DNA from: Pavlovales sp. CCMP2436
Lineage: Eukaryota > Haptophyta > Pavlovophyceae > Pavlovales
Length of the DNA: 12,845 nt
Reading direction: 5' to 3'
Assembly: GCA_026770615.1 (NCBI GenBank)
Contig: MU631383.1
Span: 55,760-68,604, forward strand
Shown in pieces: positions 1 to 8,081 of this stretch (within the stretch, counting starts at the first letter, position 1; each line of letters begins with the position of its first letter). The notes under the pieces were generated by a model. It saw only the letters and a list, made by a program, of their open reading frames with translations, was not told where the DNA came from and made no database searches. Position numbers and translations under genes: made by a program.

Positions 1-18
1 GCGAGCGAGTCCACTTGA

Positions 19-255
19 TGGCGGTTTTGGGTTTTGAATGCCGTGAACTTGTTCGCGCGCGCATGGCGCAAGCAACCGCGCGGAGGCGCGGTGGATGAGG
101 TAGTAGATGAAGCTTCCGTGATGGAGGTAGCCGATAGCAGTGCGTACTACAGCTTTGCGAGGCAGCCCGATGGGCTGCCTCGTGAGCGGGCAGCGCGATC
201 CGGCCGTTTCAGGATGGCGAAGTTACTTGTATATACTGATATGCTTTGTATATAA
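19..255 (+). CDS. possible 3' exon, hypothetical protein
   Basis: The plus frame is open from just after a TGA at 16-18 to a TAA at 253-255. There is no ATG near its beginning, so if real it is a partial gene or a 3' exon. The translation has mixed composition, with NLFARAW near the start, an acidic stretch around VDEVVDEASVMEV and a basic RSGRF segment before the stop. It runs into the AT microsatellite at its end. I do not recognise a family. The opposite strand is also largely open, as is common in GC-rich DNA, so the coding status is uncertain. Confidence 0.22.
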   Translation, partial: WRFWVLNAVNLFARAWRKQPRGGAVDEVVDEASVMEVADSSAYYSFARQPDGLPRERAARSGRFRMAKLLVYTDMLCI

Positions 256-296
256 TATATATATATATATATACATATATATGTATATATATATAT
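249..296. repeat. (AT)n microsatellite
   Basis: Nearly pure alternating TA/AT, interrupted by 'ac' and 'gt' dinucleotides placed about symmetrically, so the tract is also self-complementary and could extrude as a cruciform. It lies between the two weak coding-like blocks at 19-255 and 305-622. Confidence 0.95.
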
Positions 297-304
297 TCTC
301 GTTT

Positions 305-622
305 TCAACGCGCCCAGTCACGCGGCTCACCCCTCCCCTCCCATACATACGCCTTATCGACCGCGGCGCGGATGCCGCGCGCGACGTCGGATGCTCGCTG
401 CTCCGCGGGGCGTCCCGTCGACTCGTGGTTGCGCGCTCGTAAGTCCTTGTCGGCGCGCAGCGCATCGCGGCTGCCACCCGCCCGCGCTAGCTCGCTCGAG
501 GCTGTGCGAGCAGTGTGCTTGTTCAAAGCGTCACGCGCGCCCGGCACCGCGTCGACGAGCGAGGTTGTCTTGATTTTCTTCGGCGAGCGGGTCTTGCGGT
601 CGAGGGTGTCCCAGCCCGACAT
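305..622 (-). CDS. possible small basic hypothetical protein
   Basis: The minus frame starts at a true ATG (620-622) and runs 105 codons to a TGA at the edge of the AT microsatellite. It is polar and rich in Arg, Lys, Ala and Ser, with an N-terminal MSGWDTLDRKTRSPKK; it has no TM segment or signal peptide and looks disordered or weakly helical. A GTATGT at 350-345 (minus sense), after the codons for VDKAY, resembles a 5' splice donor. The last residues may therefore be intronic, with the true exon ending near 351. No family is recognised. GC-rich shadow coding is a real alternative. Confidence 0.28.
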   Translation of the reverse strand: MSGWDTLDRKTRSPKKIKTTSLVDAVPGARDALNKHTARTASSELARAGGSRDALRADKDLRARNHESTGRPAEQRASDVARGIRAAVDKAYVWEGRGEPRDWAR

Positions 623-904
623 AAGCGGTTAACGCATGCCTGGGTCATCCTGCCGGGGCCCCGCACGGTCAAGGCACACTGCCTCCAGTGCGCGAGCTCG
701 TGGCAGTGGCAAGCGCACTCGTCCTTGCGCCCATATTCGCGGTGGACTTCATTTTACACCGATTTTCAATCTTCCCTCGGAGTTAGTTACTCACATGCAT
801 TTAAGTGAGAGCTAGAGGTCCGATTGTGCAAGCACCGCCTCACATGCATTTTTAATCTGCAGCTTTGGAAACCGTTCGCTGGAAGTCAGGGTCCGCGCGT
901 TCAG
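623..904. other. spacer, no gene seen
   Basis: Mixed-composition spacer between the minus block at 305-622 and the plus frame beginning near 905. It contains two CACATGCATTT copies (about 792-802 and 841-851) roughly 49 bp apart. I see no convincing gene or complex repeat. Confidence 0.5.
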
Positions 905-1669
905 ATGTGCGTAGCCGAACTCAGTGAACTCTTCCGCGAGATGCGCGAGCGCGGGCACAAGCGCGAAGACCTCCACCAGCTCCTCGCAGATGTGACGAAG
1001 TTCTACCACTGCACCCTCGTCCCGCCCGACAAGCTCGCGGTACGCCCCGCCCCCAGCTCAACAGGCCGCGAGGACTCGATGCGCGCGCCACCTCCGCCAC
1101 GCGTTCACGCGTCTGCTCCTCGTCCCCGCGCCCGCCCTGCGCAGTAGATGCGCGGCACATGCGCGCTCATCGCCTATGATGCGCGCGCGCGAGGCAAGCC
1201 GTGGCTCGAGTTCGTCTGGGCCTTGGCCAGCTGGAAAGAATGCAAAGCATTCCTGCTCAGCCACAAAGAGCTGCTCCCGGAGTGGCTCACCGCGGAGTGT
1301 ATGTACATATACACGTTCTCGCCCGCGTCTGCCGAATGGGGAAACTTCCACAGTCACGCTTTGAACGCTAACCAGCACTTTTTTGTCAAGGCACCGGTCG
1401 ACGTGGTTTCATCGTGGCCCGAGCCGCGCGTTGGTCAGAACTGCTGGAAGGCGCCCAACCCGGTACGCCTGTACTACGCCGGGGGCAACCAGGCCCCCTT
1501 CGACTTCGTGCCGGGTGACGTCGTGTCCGTCTATGGCCACTAGGCCGACGGCGCGCCGCTCATGACCAAGACCCAACCGGGGCTTTTCAGCCCCAACCCC
1601 ACCACCGGTGCCTCTCGGCACCCCCGTCCGAACTCTCTAGTCGGCATCACGCCCCATGGCCGATTATGA
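905..1669 (+). pseudogene. long plus frame broken by two in-frame TAGs
   Basis: One plus frame runs from an ATG at 905 (open upstream to about 824) to a TGA at 1667-1669, interrupted only by TAG at 1145-1147 and 1541-1543. The first TAG is followed directly by ATG. The first part is helical and charged (ELSELFREMRERGHKREDL), followed by a Pro/Arg-rich stretch at about 1040-1144. The middle part looks like a real globular domain (KPWLEFVWALASWKECKAF, then LLPEWLTAECMYIYTFSPAS). The part after the second TAG still reads without further stops. A GT at 1040 and a pyrimidine-rich ...GCAG at 1144 could bound an intron of 105 bp, but removing it in phase leaves the TAG. I recognise no family. Decay by two nonsense changes is the simplest reading; readthrough or two separate genes are alternatives. 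Confidence 0.45.
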
Positions 1670-2022
1670 ATAGTTAATCACGCTGAATAGTTGGAGATAT
1701 TTCCCTTTTCTTGTGCATTGGGGGCTTTGCCCCAGATCCCCCGCGCCCGTAGTAAACGGGCGCAGGCAGCGGGAGTGAGCCCAGGAAGCGCCAACACGGC
1801 CTCATCACACAACCTCGAGGAGGAAGGGGACAACTGCACGCTGCACCGCCCCCGCCGTTTCCTCGTCGAGGTGCGCGTAGTGTGAGCCGGCAGCGAGATC
1901 GACGAGCGTGAGAAGCCCAGGCTACATCGCACGCACGCGATCGCCGAATCCAGGTTCGGGACGCGGCCAGCCGTCTGGCGTGAGAAGCCCACCCTCCGAA
2001 GTGAGGGGACTATTAACTAAGT
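1670..2022. other. spacer with two GC hairpins
   Basis: No convincing gene. It holds a GGGGC-TTT-GCCCC hairpin (about 1721-1733) and a second hairpin with arms GCGCCCGT (1743-1750) and ACGGGCGC (1756-1763) around AGTAA. A GTGAGAAGCCCA motif occurs twice, once around 1908-1919 and again around 1980-1991. The minus frame across the region has only a GTG beginning and no recognisable domain. Confidence 0.5.
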
Positions 2023-2685
2023 CATATGTGGCGTGCCCAGATAGAATACCACCTTCGATTTCGCGGTGGAGTTTTGAGATAAACGGCAGAAAGCGTTTTT
2101 TTCTCTATCTGGGCACGTCCCGCACTGTCGTCTCACAGCGGGGCCAAGGGGTAGTCGCCGAGCGGGGTGATGTTGCGGGCAGTCGCCGAGCGTGACGCGT
2201 TGTTCGCCCGAATGAGACAAAAGGGTAAGGGAGATGTCGACGTGAGTGGCGCGCGGGCGTGCGCGCGGGCTCGATTGCGCCCAGTCGCATGGCAGGCATG
2301 ACGGCACTGACCATATCGGCAGCACTTGGCGCGCGCGAAGCGTTCGAGTCCTCGCTCGCGCCCGCGCAGGCGTCTGTCGCCTGCTGCTCGATAGCGTCGT
2401 CCTGCGCGCGAACGCGGCGAGCGCCGTACGCGGCGAGCGCGTAGCGCGGCGGCGCGATGAGGAGGGCAGGCTCAGAGGGCGTACTGTAGGAGCGCGCGGG
2501 CGCTCTATCTGGGCAGACATTCTCTCGGCGACCGTTACACACCATATCTCGCCGAGTTCTTCGAACTTGAAGACAAAGTAGGTGTCAATCGACACGGCTC
2601 GTCAAGGCAGACGCGACCCCGCTGCTTCCGCTGTTTTTTTAATCCCAACTCAAAGGTGAGATTCTATCTGGGCACGCCACATATG
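2023..2685. mobile_element. 663-bp MITE-like element with 25-bp perfect TIRs
   Basis: Bases 2023-2047 are the exact reverse complement of 2661-2685. Similarity continues inward, imperfectly, for several tens of bases: CACCTTCGA-type sequence and AACGGCAGAAAGCG on the left match related sequence on the right arm. The outermost 6 bases, CATATG, are palindromic. They may be a target-site duplication, with the element proper starting TGGCGTGCCCAGATAGA, or simply part of the repeat. Two further partial copies of the right end lie inside, TCTATCTGGGCACG at 2104-2117 and TCTATCTGGGCA at 2504-2515, both in right-end orientation. The GC-rich interior has open frames on both strands but none with a recognisable transposase, so this is a non-autonomous element or a solo pair of ends. 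Confidence 0.8.
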
Positions 2686-3027
2686 CTGAAAATACCACCC
2701 TCACTACGTCTCCAGAGGCCATTTTCGTGTACATCCTTATAGAATCAGGTTTCGAACCGGTGCACCGAAGTTGTTCACCGCTCAATTCTGCGCCTAGGGG
2801 TATCGTCAAAGTTCTACCCTGGTTCTACGAATACGTGGATCAATTAACATCCTGAGTACAGAGTATTGCAGGAGCAACTCATTTTTCCCTAGCAGTAACT
2901 AGGGTGAAAATCAATCTGAGTCTTCTCTAGCCCGGTTGGTATCTCGGTAATTTATGATATGTGGCTGCTGTGCGACTGTGTAAGTCTCAATGTTCTGGAA
3001 GGTCTGAAGCGGTCGCCCATTCAATTG
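2686..3027. other. AT-rich spacer with a small hairpin
   Basis: No gene is seen. A hairpin at about 2881-2911 has arms TTTTTCCCTAG and CTAGGGTGAAAA around CAGTAA. A sequence resembling a tRNA B box at about 2747-2760 (minus sense) lacks a foldable tRNA around it. The spacer ends where the minus-strand gene 3028-3465 terminates with TAG. Confidence 0.5.
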
Positions 3028-3465
3028 CTATACAGGTTCGAGCTCGACGGTCCCACTCTCGTTAGAGTACCTCAGTTGTGTGCTTCGCCGACGCTGTTTT
3101 GTGGGCCACAATGTGCCCAAGATGAGTCCCACAACTCCCGCCAGCAGGACCAGCACCGCGACCGCGCCCGCCACGGTCCAGACATCCGAGGGGCCGGTGC
3201 CTCGAGGCGTTGTGATGGCATCCCTCCTGCGATCGGGCCAGAGCTCCCTTTTCGAACGCCCGCCTTCCGCCGAGGCCTCGTGGCGAATTGCGTCGCCGTT
3301 GATCAGCGCGGGTTCGAGCGGCAAGGGCGGCGGCGATCTCGGCGGCGGCGGGCTCGGCGGCGGGCTTGGCTCGGGCGCGGACTCCCACACGCCGATCTCG
3401 TCCGACGTTGCCGAGATAGAAACTGCCGTTAACAGGGCGAGGAGGGCACGGCGTAACGTGGCCAT
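3028..3465 (-). CDS. secreted-type single-pass membrane protein, Pro-rich linker (paralogue of 8386-9231)
   Basis: This encodes 145 residues from the ATG at 3465-3463; the frame is open further upstream but without another ATG. Residues 1-19 (MATLRRALLALLTAVSISA) look like a signal peptide. Residues 30-50 are a Ser/Pro linker (PSPPPSPPPP type), followed by a conserved juxtamembrane stretch PLPLEPALINGD. Residues 70-73 are RSKR, a furin-type dibasic motif. A hydrophobic segment at about 96-120 is the single TM helix. The basic tail KQRRR suggests type I topology, with the Pro-rich part outside and about 25 residues in the cytosol. From about residue 44 to the tail it is clearly paralogous to the gene at 8386-9231, in both protein and nucleotide sequence. 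The function is unknown; a cell-surface or endomembrane glycoprotein is an inference. Confidence 0.68.
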   Translation of the reverse strand: MATLRRALLALLTAVSISATSDEIGVWESAPEPSPPPSPPPPRSPPPLPLEPALINGDAIRHEASAEGGRSKRELWPDRRRDAITTPRGTGPSDVWTVAGAVAVLVLLAGVVGLILGTLWPTKQRRRSTQLRYSNESGTVELEPV

Positions 3466-4482
3466 GTGGCTGTCGGGAGAGAGACGCACGGCGGTGCGCG
3501 TGCGAGGAAGATGGCGTGTGAGCACCTAGATTGAAGCGGTGACAGGGCGTGGCGGTGCTCAATTGGCTCGCTCGCTCGCTCAGGGGTGGCAGAGATGCTT
3601 GGTTGGCTCGCTGTGGTGCTTGATTTCCAGTAGTTCATATTTCAGAGGCCCTATTTAATATTTTATCCTCCTTCCGATTCCGCGAATCATTTTTAAGCTG
3701 TTACATATTGGGTTTCGGCAATTGCACGTCATTTCGTCCTGGACACGGTCCCGGACTCCCAGCTCTTCCTTCTCAGTATTCTTGCTGGCATGTTCTAACG
3801 CGTAACCTTGTGCTCAGCAAGATGTCTCGTCTATTCCCCATTACTTCATGGCGGCGACAGGGTTCAAACAGATCGACCCCAGGGCCATGAGAATTGCGAG
3901 AACAGAACCCATCAAAGGGAGCGCATGGATCAATAACAATGCTCACCGCATAGCTCTCTGTGGCTCCCCCCAGAGAGAAAAAGGATGCGGTATTGAGGAT
4001 TCCGAGGCAATCGAAGGTGGGATCAAGGCTGCAACCCTGCTCCGTCAACTGAGTCACACAGTAGGTCACGCAGAAGAAGTCACTGCCGACCTATGGAAAA
4101 ACACAGAAGAAGTGGACACCACCGGTGGTACGCAGAGGAATGGAGGCCACCCAGAGACACCCAATTGGGGGAGTACCATGGATTGTAGCTGAGAACGACG
4201 CTGACCTAGGATCGGACCTACTTCTGGATTTCTGCCCCGAATGCAGAAACACTGCAAAAAGCTACACTGGAAGGCCCTGGCTGAATGGAGAGTGGGAGAT
4301 GTTCTGGTATGTGCCCAGCAGCCCACGCGGACTGAACCCATGACAGCGGCTCGAGACGCGGACATCACTGATCTGTCACCAGCGGAGCAAGCTATCCTCC
4401 AAGGAACGCAGGTGCCGGGTCTAGAAAATGCAAACGGCTGGACGAACTCCTCACAGAAGAGGCCAAGGAACGTCTCAATGGC
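3466..4482. other. no confident gene; possible decayed coding 3848-4486
   Basis: 3540-3630 is rich in short direct repeats of GGCTCGCT. From about 3848 to 4486 several plus frames are open. One, starting at ATG 3848, reads 114 codons to a TAG-free TGA near 4190. Another begins at ATG 4241 (MQKHCKKLHWKA...) and reads 81 codons to TAA at 4484. Composition is close to balanced, unlike the strongly GC-biased coding blocks elsewhere, so these may be decayed or chance frames. The phrase FCPEC in one frame is followed at once by QKHCKKLHWK in the next, faintly like the end of a MYND zinc finger across a one-base shift. That is suggestive only. Confidence 0.25.
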
Positions 4483-4728
4483 CTAAACCAGGGGAGTAGG
4501 GGTCGGGAGCCCCAGTGAAAAACCACTCAGATGCTTGTTGCCACTGGAGCCAGGCCGCTCTCTCAAAGCCTGGCTCCAGTGGCCGCAGGCATTCACCGGC
4601 TTCAGCGAGGAGACGTCGTTGCGCGCGCACGCAGGCACCTCGTTAAGCAGAACACGCACGCGGGCCTGCTCGTACAGTCGCGCGTGAATGTCGCGGACCA
4701 GGACGCGCGCGGCGTGAAGAACGGCAGG
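4483..4728 (-). CDS. possible minus-strand exon, hypothetical
   Basis: The minus frame is open from upstream of 4761 to a TAG at 4485-4483, and its GC-rich, coding-like part begins at about 4728, next to a T-run. The translation includes HAARVLVRDIHARLYEQAR and VSSLKPVNACGHWSQ, with G/C third positions. No ATG begins it, so if coding it is a 3' exon or a gene fragment. The plus strand is also open here (about 4531-4983), so the strand is not certain. The hairpin at 4540-4583 lies inside. No family recognised. Confidence 0.2.
   Translation of the reverse strand, partial: PAVLHAARVLVRDIHARLYEQARVRVLLNEVPACARNDVSSLKPVNACGHWSQALRERPGSSGNKHLSGFSLGLPTPTPLV
4540..4583. repeat. 16-bp inverted repeat (hairpin)
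   Basis: Arms CCACTGGAGCCAGGC (4541-4555) and GCCTGGCTCCAGTGG (4568-4582) are perfectly complementary, plus a G-C pair at 4540/4583. They enclose a 12-base loop. It is much stronger than chance hairpins in this window. Confidence 0.9.
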
Positions 4729-5092
4729 GTTTTTTTGTGTGATTTTGTGAATTGTAACTACGGCTTATTTAGTAGTAAAGATACAGCAGCAGACAATGGG
4801 TGGCGGATGCAGTCAGGGCAGTCTCTAACCAAGCGAACGCACTCAGTGATCGAGCGCCCAGGTCGGCGATTAATTCTAGGACCAGCGCTTAAATATATAA
4901 CGCTACGAGTTCGCCACCAACTTCACCTCTATACCACCCCTGCGGCCAGGACGCGGATGTCTGAGGCGGTCGACCAAGTCTGAAGTCTGTGAGTGATGAA
5001 CACCAGGTGCCTAGTTACGTTGAGCCATGCTGAGCCGCTAATCGCAGCGATCATACCAGCACAACTTCCAATACAGTTATTACAGGATCAGA
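4729..5092. other. spacer upstream of the inverted-repeat element
   Basis: An AT-richer spacer without a convincing gene. It carries CCATGCTGAGCCGCTA at 5025-5040, a motif found again at 8185-8200 in the same orientation and, as 13 bases, at 12250-12262 inverted. Confidence 0.5.
5025..5040 (+). repeat. dispersed 16-bp repeat, copy 1
   Basis: CCATGCTGAGCCGCTA, identical to 8185-8200 in the same orientation. The two copies bracket the inverted repeats 5093-5146 and 8082-8124 and so flank about 3.1 kb. Confidence 0.85.
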
Positions 5093-5146
5093 GGCTATGG
5101 CTCAGGTCACCCCCTGACAGCTCTCAAGTGGGCGAAGACCATCTTA
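5093..5146 (+). repeat. left inverted repeat of ~3-kb element
   Basis: Bases 5093-5120 (28 bp, starting GGCTATGGCTCAGG) are the exact reverse complement of 8097-8124. After a 13-base insert (only 2 bases on the other side), GAAGACCATCTTA at 5134-5146 is the exact reverse complement of 8082-8094. Sequence further inward is only loosely similar. Together the pair bounds the region holding the ORF at 5371-5811 and the broken gene at 5817-7829. Confidence 0.85.
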
Positions 5147-5370
5147 CCGAGTTGAGAGCATTCCTGACGGGCTACGCCGAAATTTGAAGTGTTTATTGGT
5201 CGGGCTTAACGAGCTCTATTTTTTCATTTTCAGAATATCTTCAAGTCTTCATGGGCGAGCCAGGGATCAATAACTAACGCGCGCTGATTTTAAACATGTT
5301 TCGAACCGTTTTTTAAACCCTACTTCTGCTCTGGATCGCTCCAGACTTGCAGCATCCGCCCGCCGCTGCG

Positions 5371-5811
5371 ATGTCGCTCCGCTGGCCGGAGCCGCTCGAA
5401 GAGCTCGTCGGCACAAGCGTTGATGACATCCTGGTGCGCTTGCGCAAGGAGGACAACGTGCACTCCGCGGAGACGGGGCGCGCAGGCGCGCGCGAGTACG
5501 TCCAGGTGTCGCTCGGCTGCTGCAGGATGGTGGACCCAACGAAGCGGATGCAGCTCAAGCGTAATACCTCGACTACGCGTCCGTCGCTGCAGCATGCGAT
5601 CGTGCACCTCGTCAACGAGCTGCTCGCAACGCACCGCTGCCGGGTGCAGCTCGAGCCCGAGCCTGCGCCGCCCGAGCCGGTGCCGCGCTTGTCGCGTGCG
5701 TGCTCGGAGCCGGCCGAGACCGGGCCTCTGCCGCTGTGGCGGGCGCGCAGCGCGCCCGAGTCCGTAGAGGCGAAGCGCGGGCGCACTGATGATGATGCAG
5801 ACGGCAACTAG
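5371..5811 (+). CDS. hypothetical element-borne protein (ORF1)
   Basis: This encodes 146 residues from ATG 5371 to TAG 5809-5811; the frame is open to about 5347 but only with a TTG. The N-terminal half looks globular (RWPEPLEELVGTSVDDILV, then AREYVQVSLGC and a basic DPTKRMQLKR). A helical stretch follows (LQHAIVHLVNELLATHRC). The C-terminal third is a Pro/Glu/Ser-rich, probably disordered linker ending in an acidic DDDADGN tail. A pyrimidine-containing ...CTTGCAG at about 5346-5352 could be a splice acceptor just upstream. The frame after the TAG reads on for a short distance (TTWDLREFTRQEKSF), so the stop might be a lesion joining it to the gene at 5817. I do not recognise the family; its place in the inverted-repeat element suggests a transposon accessory or N-terminal part. 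Confidence 0.5.
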   Translation: MSLRWPEPLEELVGTSVDDILVRLRKEDNVHSAETGRAGAREYVQVSLGCCRMVDPTKRMQLKRNTSTTRPSLQHAIVHLVNELLATHRCRVQLEPEPAPPEPVPRLSRACSEPAETGPLPLWRARSAPESVEAKRGRTDDDADGN

Positions 5812-5816
5812 ACGAC

Positions 5817-7829
5817 GTGGGACCTGCGCGAGTTCACTCGGCAAGAAAAGTCTTTCTCTTGCGCGCTAAGGTGCCGATCGAGGCAGACAACGGCAACGCA
5901 TTTACTGCGCGGCAGCGCAGAGTTGCGCTTAACCACGCGCGCAGGGGTGTGCTCGCATTACTGCGTTATCACGCTGCCGGCTCTGCTGAGTGCGTTGCCG
6001 ATCTCATCGTTGGTGCTGTGTCTGCGTTCGGCGTCGGCGAGCGAGTCCTCGGGAAGCTCGAAGCTCGAGGCGCTCGTGCCCGAGCGCGCGGCTAGTGGAG
6101 ACGACGCGGCGGAGACTACGCTCTACATTGTGTCGCGGGCGCGCGAGGCCCTCTCCGAGCTCAAGGAGTGTCAGACGGAGGCGCAGCGCGGCGAGAACTA
6201 CGCCGCGCTCCGCGTACTCTCGCCAGAGGCGGTGGTCGAGCAAGAGACGGGAGGCATGGGGCGGCGGGTGAAGGCAGCACTCGGCCTCAGCCGATCGAAC
6301 GCAGTGTTCGACGACTGCAGAAAGATCCGCGCAGCTTTTGACGCCTCGGTCCGGCGCAAGGAGGAGCCGATCGCTGTGGGCGATAGCGTGCTGACGCGGA
6401 GCTCCACAGTTGCGGGCGTGGTGCGCGAGCTGCGCCCCGATTCCTCTTGCACTGTCGAGTACACGGCGGAGGGCGTGAGCACGCTGATTGAGTACAACCA
6501 CTCTGGCCGCCCGACAAAGGGTGTGCCATCGCCGTCCCCGTCCTCTGCTGCCGCGCCCATCGGCGCGCTCGCCGAGGAAGCCGCAGTGGCCGGGACGTCT
6601 GGACGGGCCGCTGGGGTCAGTGGGACTCGTCAGTTCGCGGCCCTCCGGCGACCACCTGTTCCGCTCGCGCCTTCTACGCGCGCCGAGCGGAAAGACAAGC
6701 TTTCCGCTGCTGACGTGGCCAAAGTACACGCCTTCTTCTACGACAACGTTGCCGTCAGCCCGTGCACGCGCGACCGCGTGAGAAGGCGCGTCGGCCCCAA
6801 CCTTTGGCAAGTCGCGCAGGCGCTGGTCGCGATGCAGACATCTTCGAGTGGCTCCGGATGGTGCTCATCTGCTTCGGAGCGCCGGGCCATGGCAAGGGCG
6901 TATGGGACGTGCTGGGCGCGGTGCTCAAGCGTTGCGTGCTCAGCGCCATCACCAATGGCAGTGCCCTAACGGAGTCGGGCAAGATCACGACTGACCTGGA
7001 GGCGCACGAGCACCTCGCGAAGCATCTCATGTCGGAGGCGTGGACCAAGTCGCACGAGTCCAAGGTGGTCAGCGAGATCAAGATCGTGCACTCGCCGCGC
7101 GAGACGATAGAGACCGAGCGGCAGCGCGGTGCGGCGAGCAAGTTCAGCGGTGCGGATGGCATCTCGGGCACGTACGAGTGCCTGGCGCTGACGGAGAAGT
7201 TGATCGCGGCGCGCACTTTTGGCTGCTGGTGCGAGTGCTGCTGGGATTGCGTGTGCGCTGGGGTCATGGACTTGACGCGCCCGAGCCCCGCCGTAGGCTG
7301 CGGACGGCCGATGTGCGAGTGGGTCGTGCAGGAGCTGCATCAGATCGACGCGCGCACAGTGCAGAAGACGCGCACGACCGCGCAGGCGGCGGGCAAAGGA
7401 TTCGCGAAGAAGCTGCAACCAGGGGACTGGGTGGTCGCGCAAGCGCACGAGAGTGGACGCGGGCGGGGGGCAGGGGATCGGTACTGGATTGGGCAGGGTG
7501 CCGACGCAGGCGACGGCTCGTGCATCATCAAGGAGTTCACACACGCAGGCGGCAAGCTCGAGCAGACCACCTTCACCAAGGGTGACACCGCGCTCACGGT
7601 CAAGTGGTTTGACCACCACGCTGCCGACCCCGAGGGCATGCATTTTGTCGAGTGGGACTCTGTGGCTGCCGGCAACGACCCCAATGCCCGCTTTGTCCTC
7701 AACGCGACCGAGGTGAGCGCGGTCAACGTGAAGCTCAACGTGGTCCCGCCCGTTGGTCGGCCGCTTGTCGTCAGTTGGGCGCGCCGGTCGGGCGTGCAGC
7801 CGTGCGCACCCGAGGCACCGACGATCTAG
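5817..7829 (+). pseudogene. broken transposase-like gene, GHGKG family
   Basis: Coding moves between two plus frames. About 5838-6062 reads in the frame of 5817 (KVPIEADNGNAFTARQRR, HARRGVLALLRYHAAG). 6061 to about 6830 reads in the next frame, and about 6831-7829 returns to the first, ending TAG. The first shift is explained by a tandem AAGCTCG duplication (6054-6067). The second lies near 6780-6835 and may mark an internal deletion. Segments in order: helical N-part; a short beta-barrel-like stretch (PIAVGDSVLTRSSTVAGVV); a Ser/Pro/Ala linker; a segment with VAKVHAFFYDNVAVSPCTRD; then GAPGHGKGVWDVLGAVLKR at about 6888-6944; a Cys cluster (CWCECCWDCVC, about 7222-7254); and a C-terminal barrel-like part (LQPGDWVVAQAHE, TVKWFDHHA). 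From memory, GHGKG followed by D, G and K recurs in uncharacterised transposon-derived proteins of protists and invertebrates. That assignment is an inference. Confidence 0.55.
6054..6067 (+). repeat. 7-bp tandem duplication causing a frameshift
   Basis: AAGCTCG occurs twice back to back. The frame upstream (…GERVLGKLE) and the frame downstream (KLEALVPERA…) overlap exactly on KLE, so one extra 7-bp copy accounts for the +1 shift in the transposase-like gene. Confidence 0.85.
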
Positions 7830-8081
7830 CAGCTCCCCCGCAAGGCGCACGGCGAGATCCTCGCCACTCTGTGGTGATGGTCGCTGCTGGACGCGCTCCC
7901 GCACGCGGCGCAAGTTGAGAGTTTGCATGATCGAATTTAAATTTTAACACTTTTTCATATGTAATTTAATTAGAGCAAGTGAGTTGTTGGGAGCCGATAA
8001 TATCTAAAAACCGAATACACAAATCGCGATTTAGTTCAGAATATCCTGGACACTTTTCGCGTTTGGCTTCGTAAAACATTC
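7830..8081. other. AT-rich spacer inside the element
   Basis: After the stop of the transposase-like gene the sequence becomes strongly AT-rich, with no gene. TTCAGAATATC at about 8035-8046 also occurs at about 5229-5239 near the left end, in the same orientation. Confidence 0.5.

Noticed and set aside
2017..2595. 192-residue minus-strand ORF
   Set aside because: It spans most of the MITE-like element, is Arg/Ser/Pro-rich without domain-like sequence, and overlapping frames are open on both strands as expected from GC-rich DNA.
2735..2830. tRNA gene on the minus strand (GGTTCGAAACC resembles a B box)
   Set aside because: The T-stem does not pair beyond two or three bases, no A box or D-arm is present at the right distance, and no acceptor stem forms.
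5320..5844. Minus-strand ORFs opposite the 5371-5811 ORF
   Set aside because: These mirror the plus-strand codon bias (G/C third positions) and give His/Arg/Leu-rich sequence without domain character.
6004..7928. Long minus-strand ORFs opposite the transposase-like gene
   Set aside because: Antisense shadows of the GC3-rich plus gene; they contain no recognisable motifs, while the plus frames carry several.
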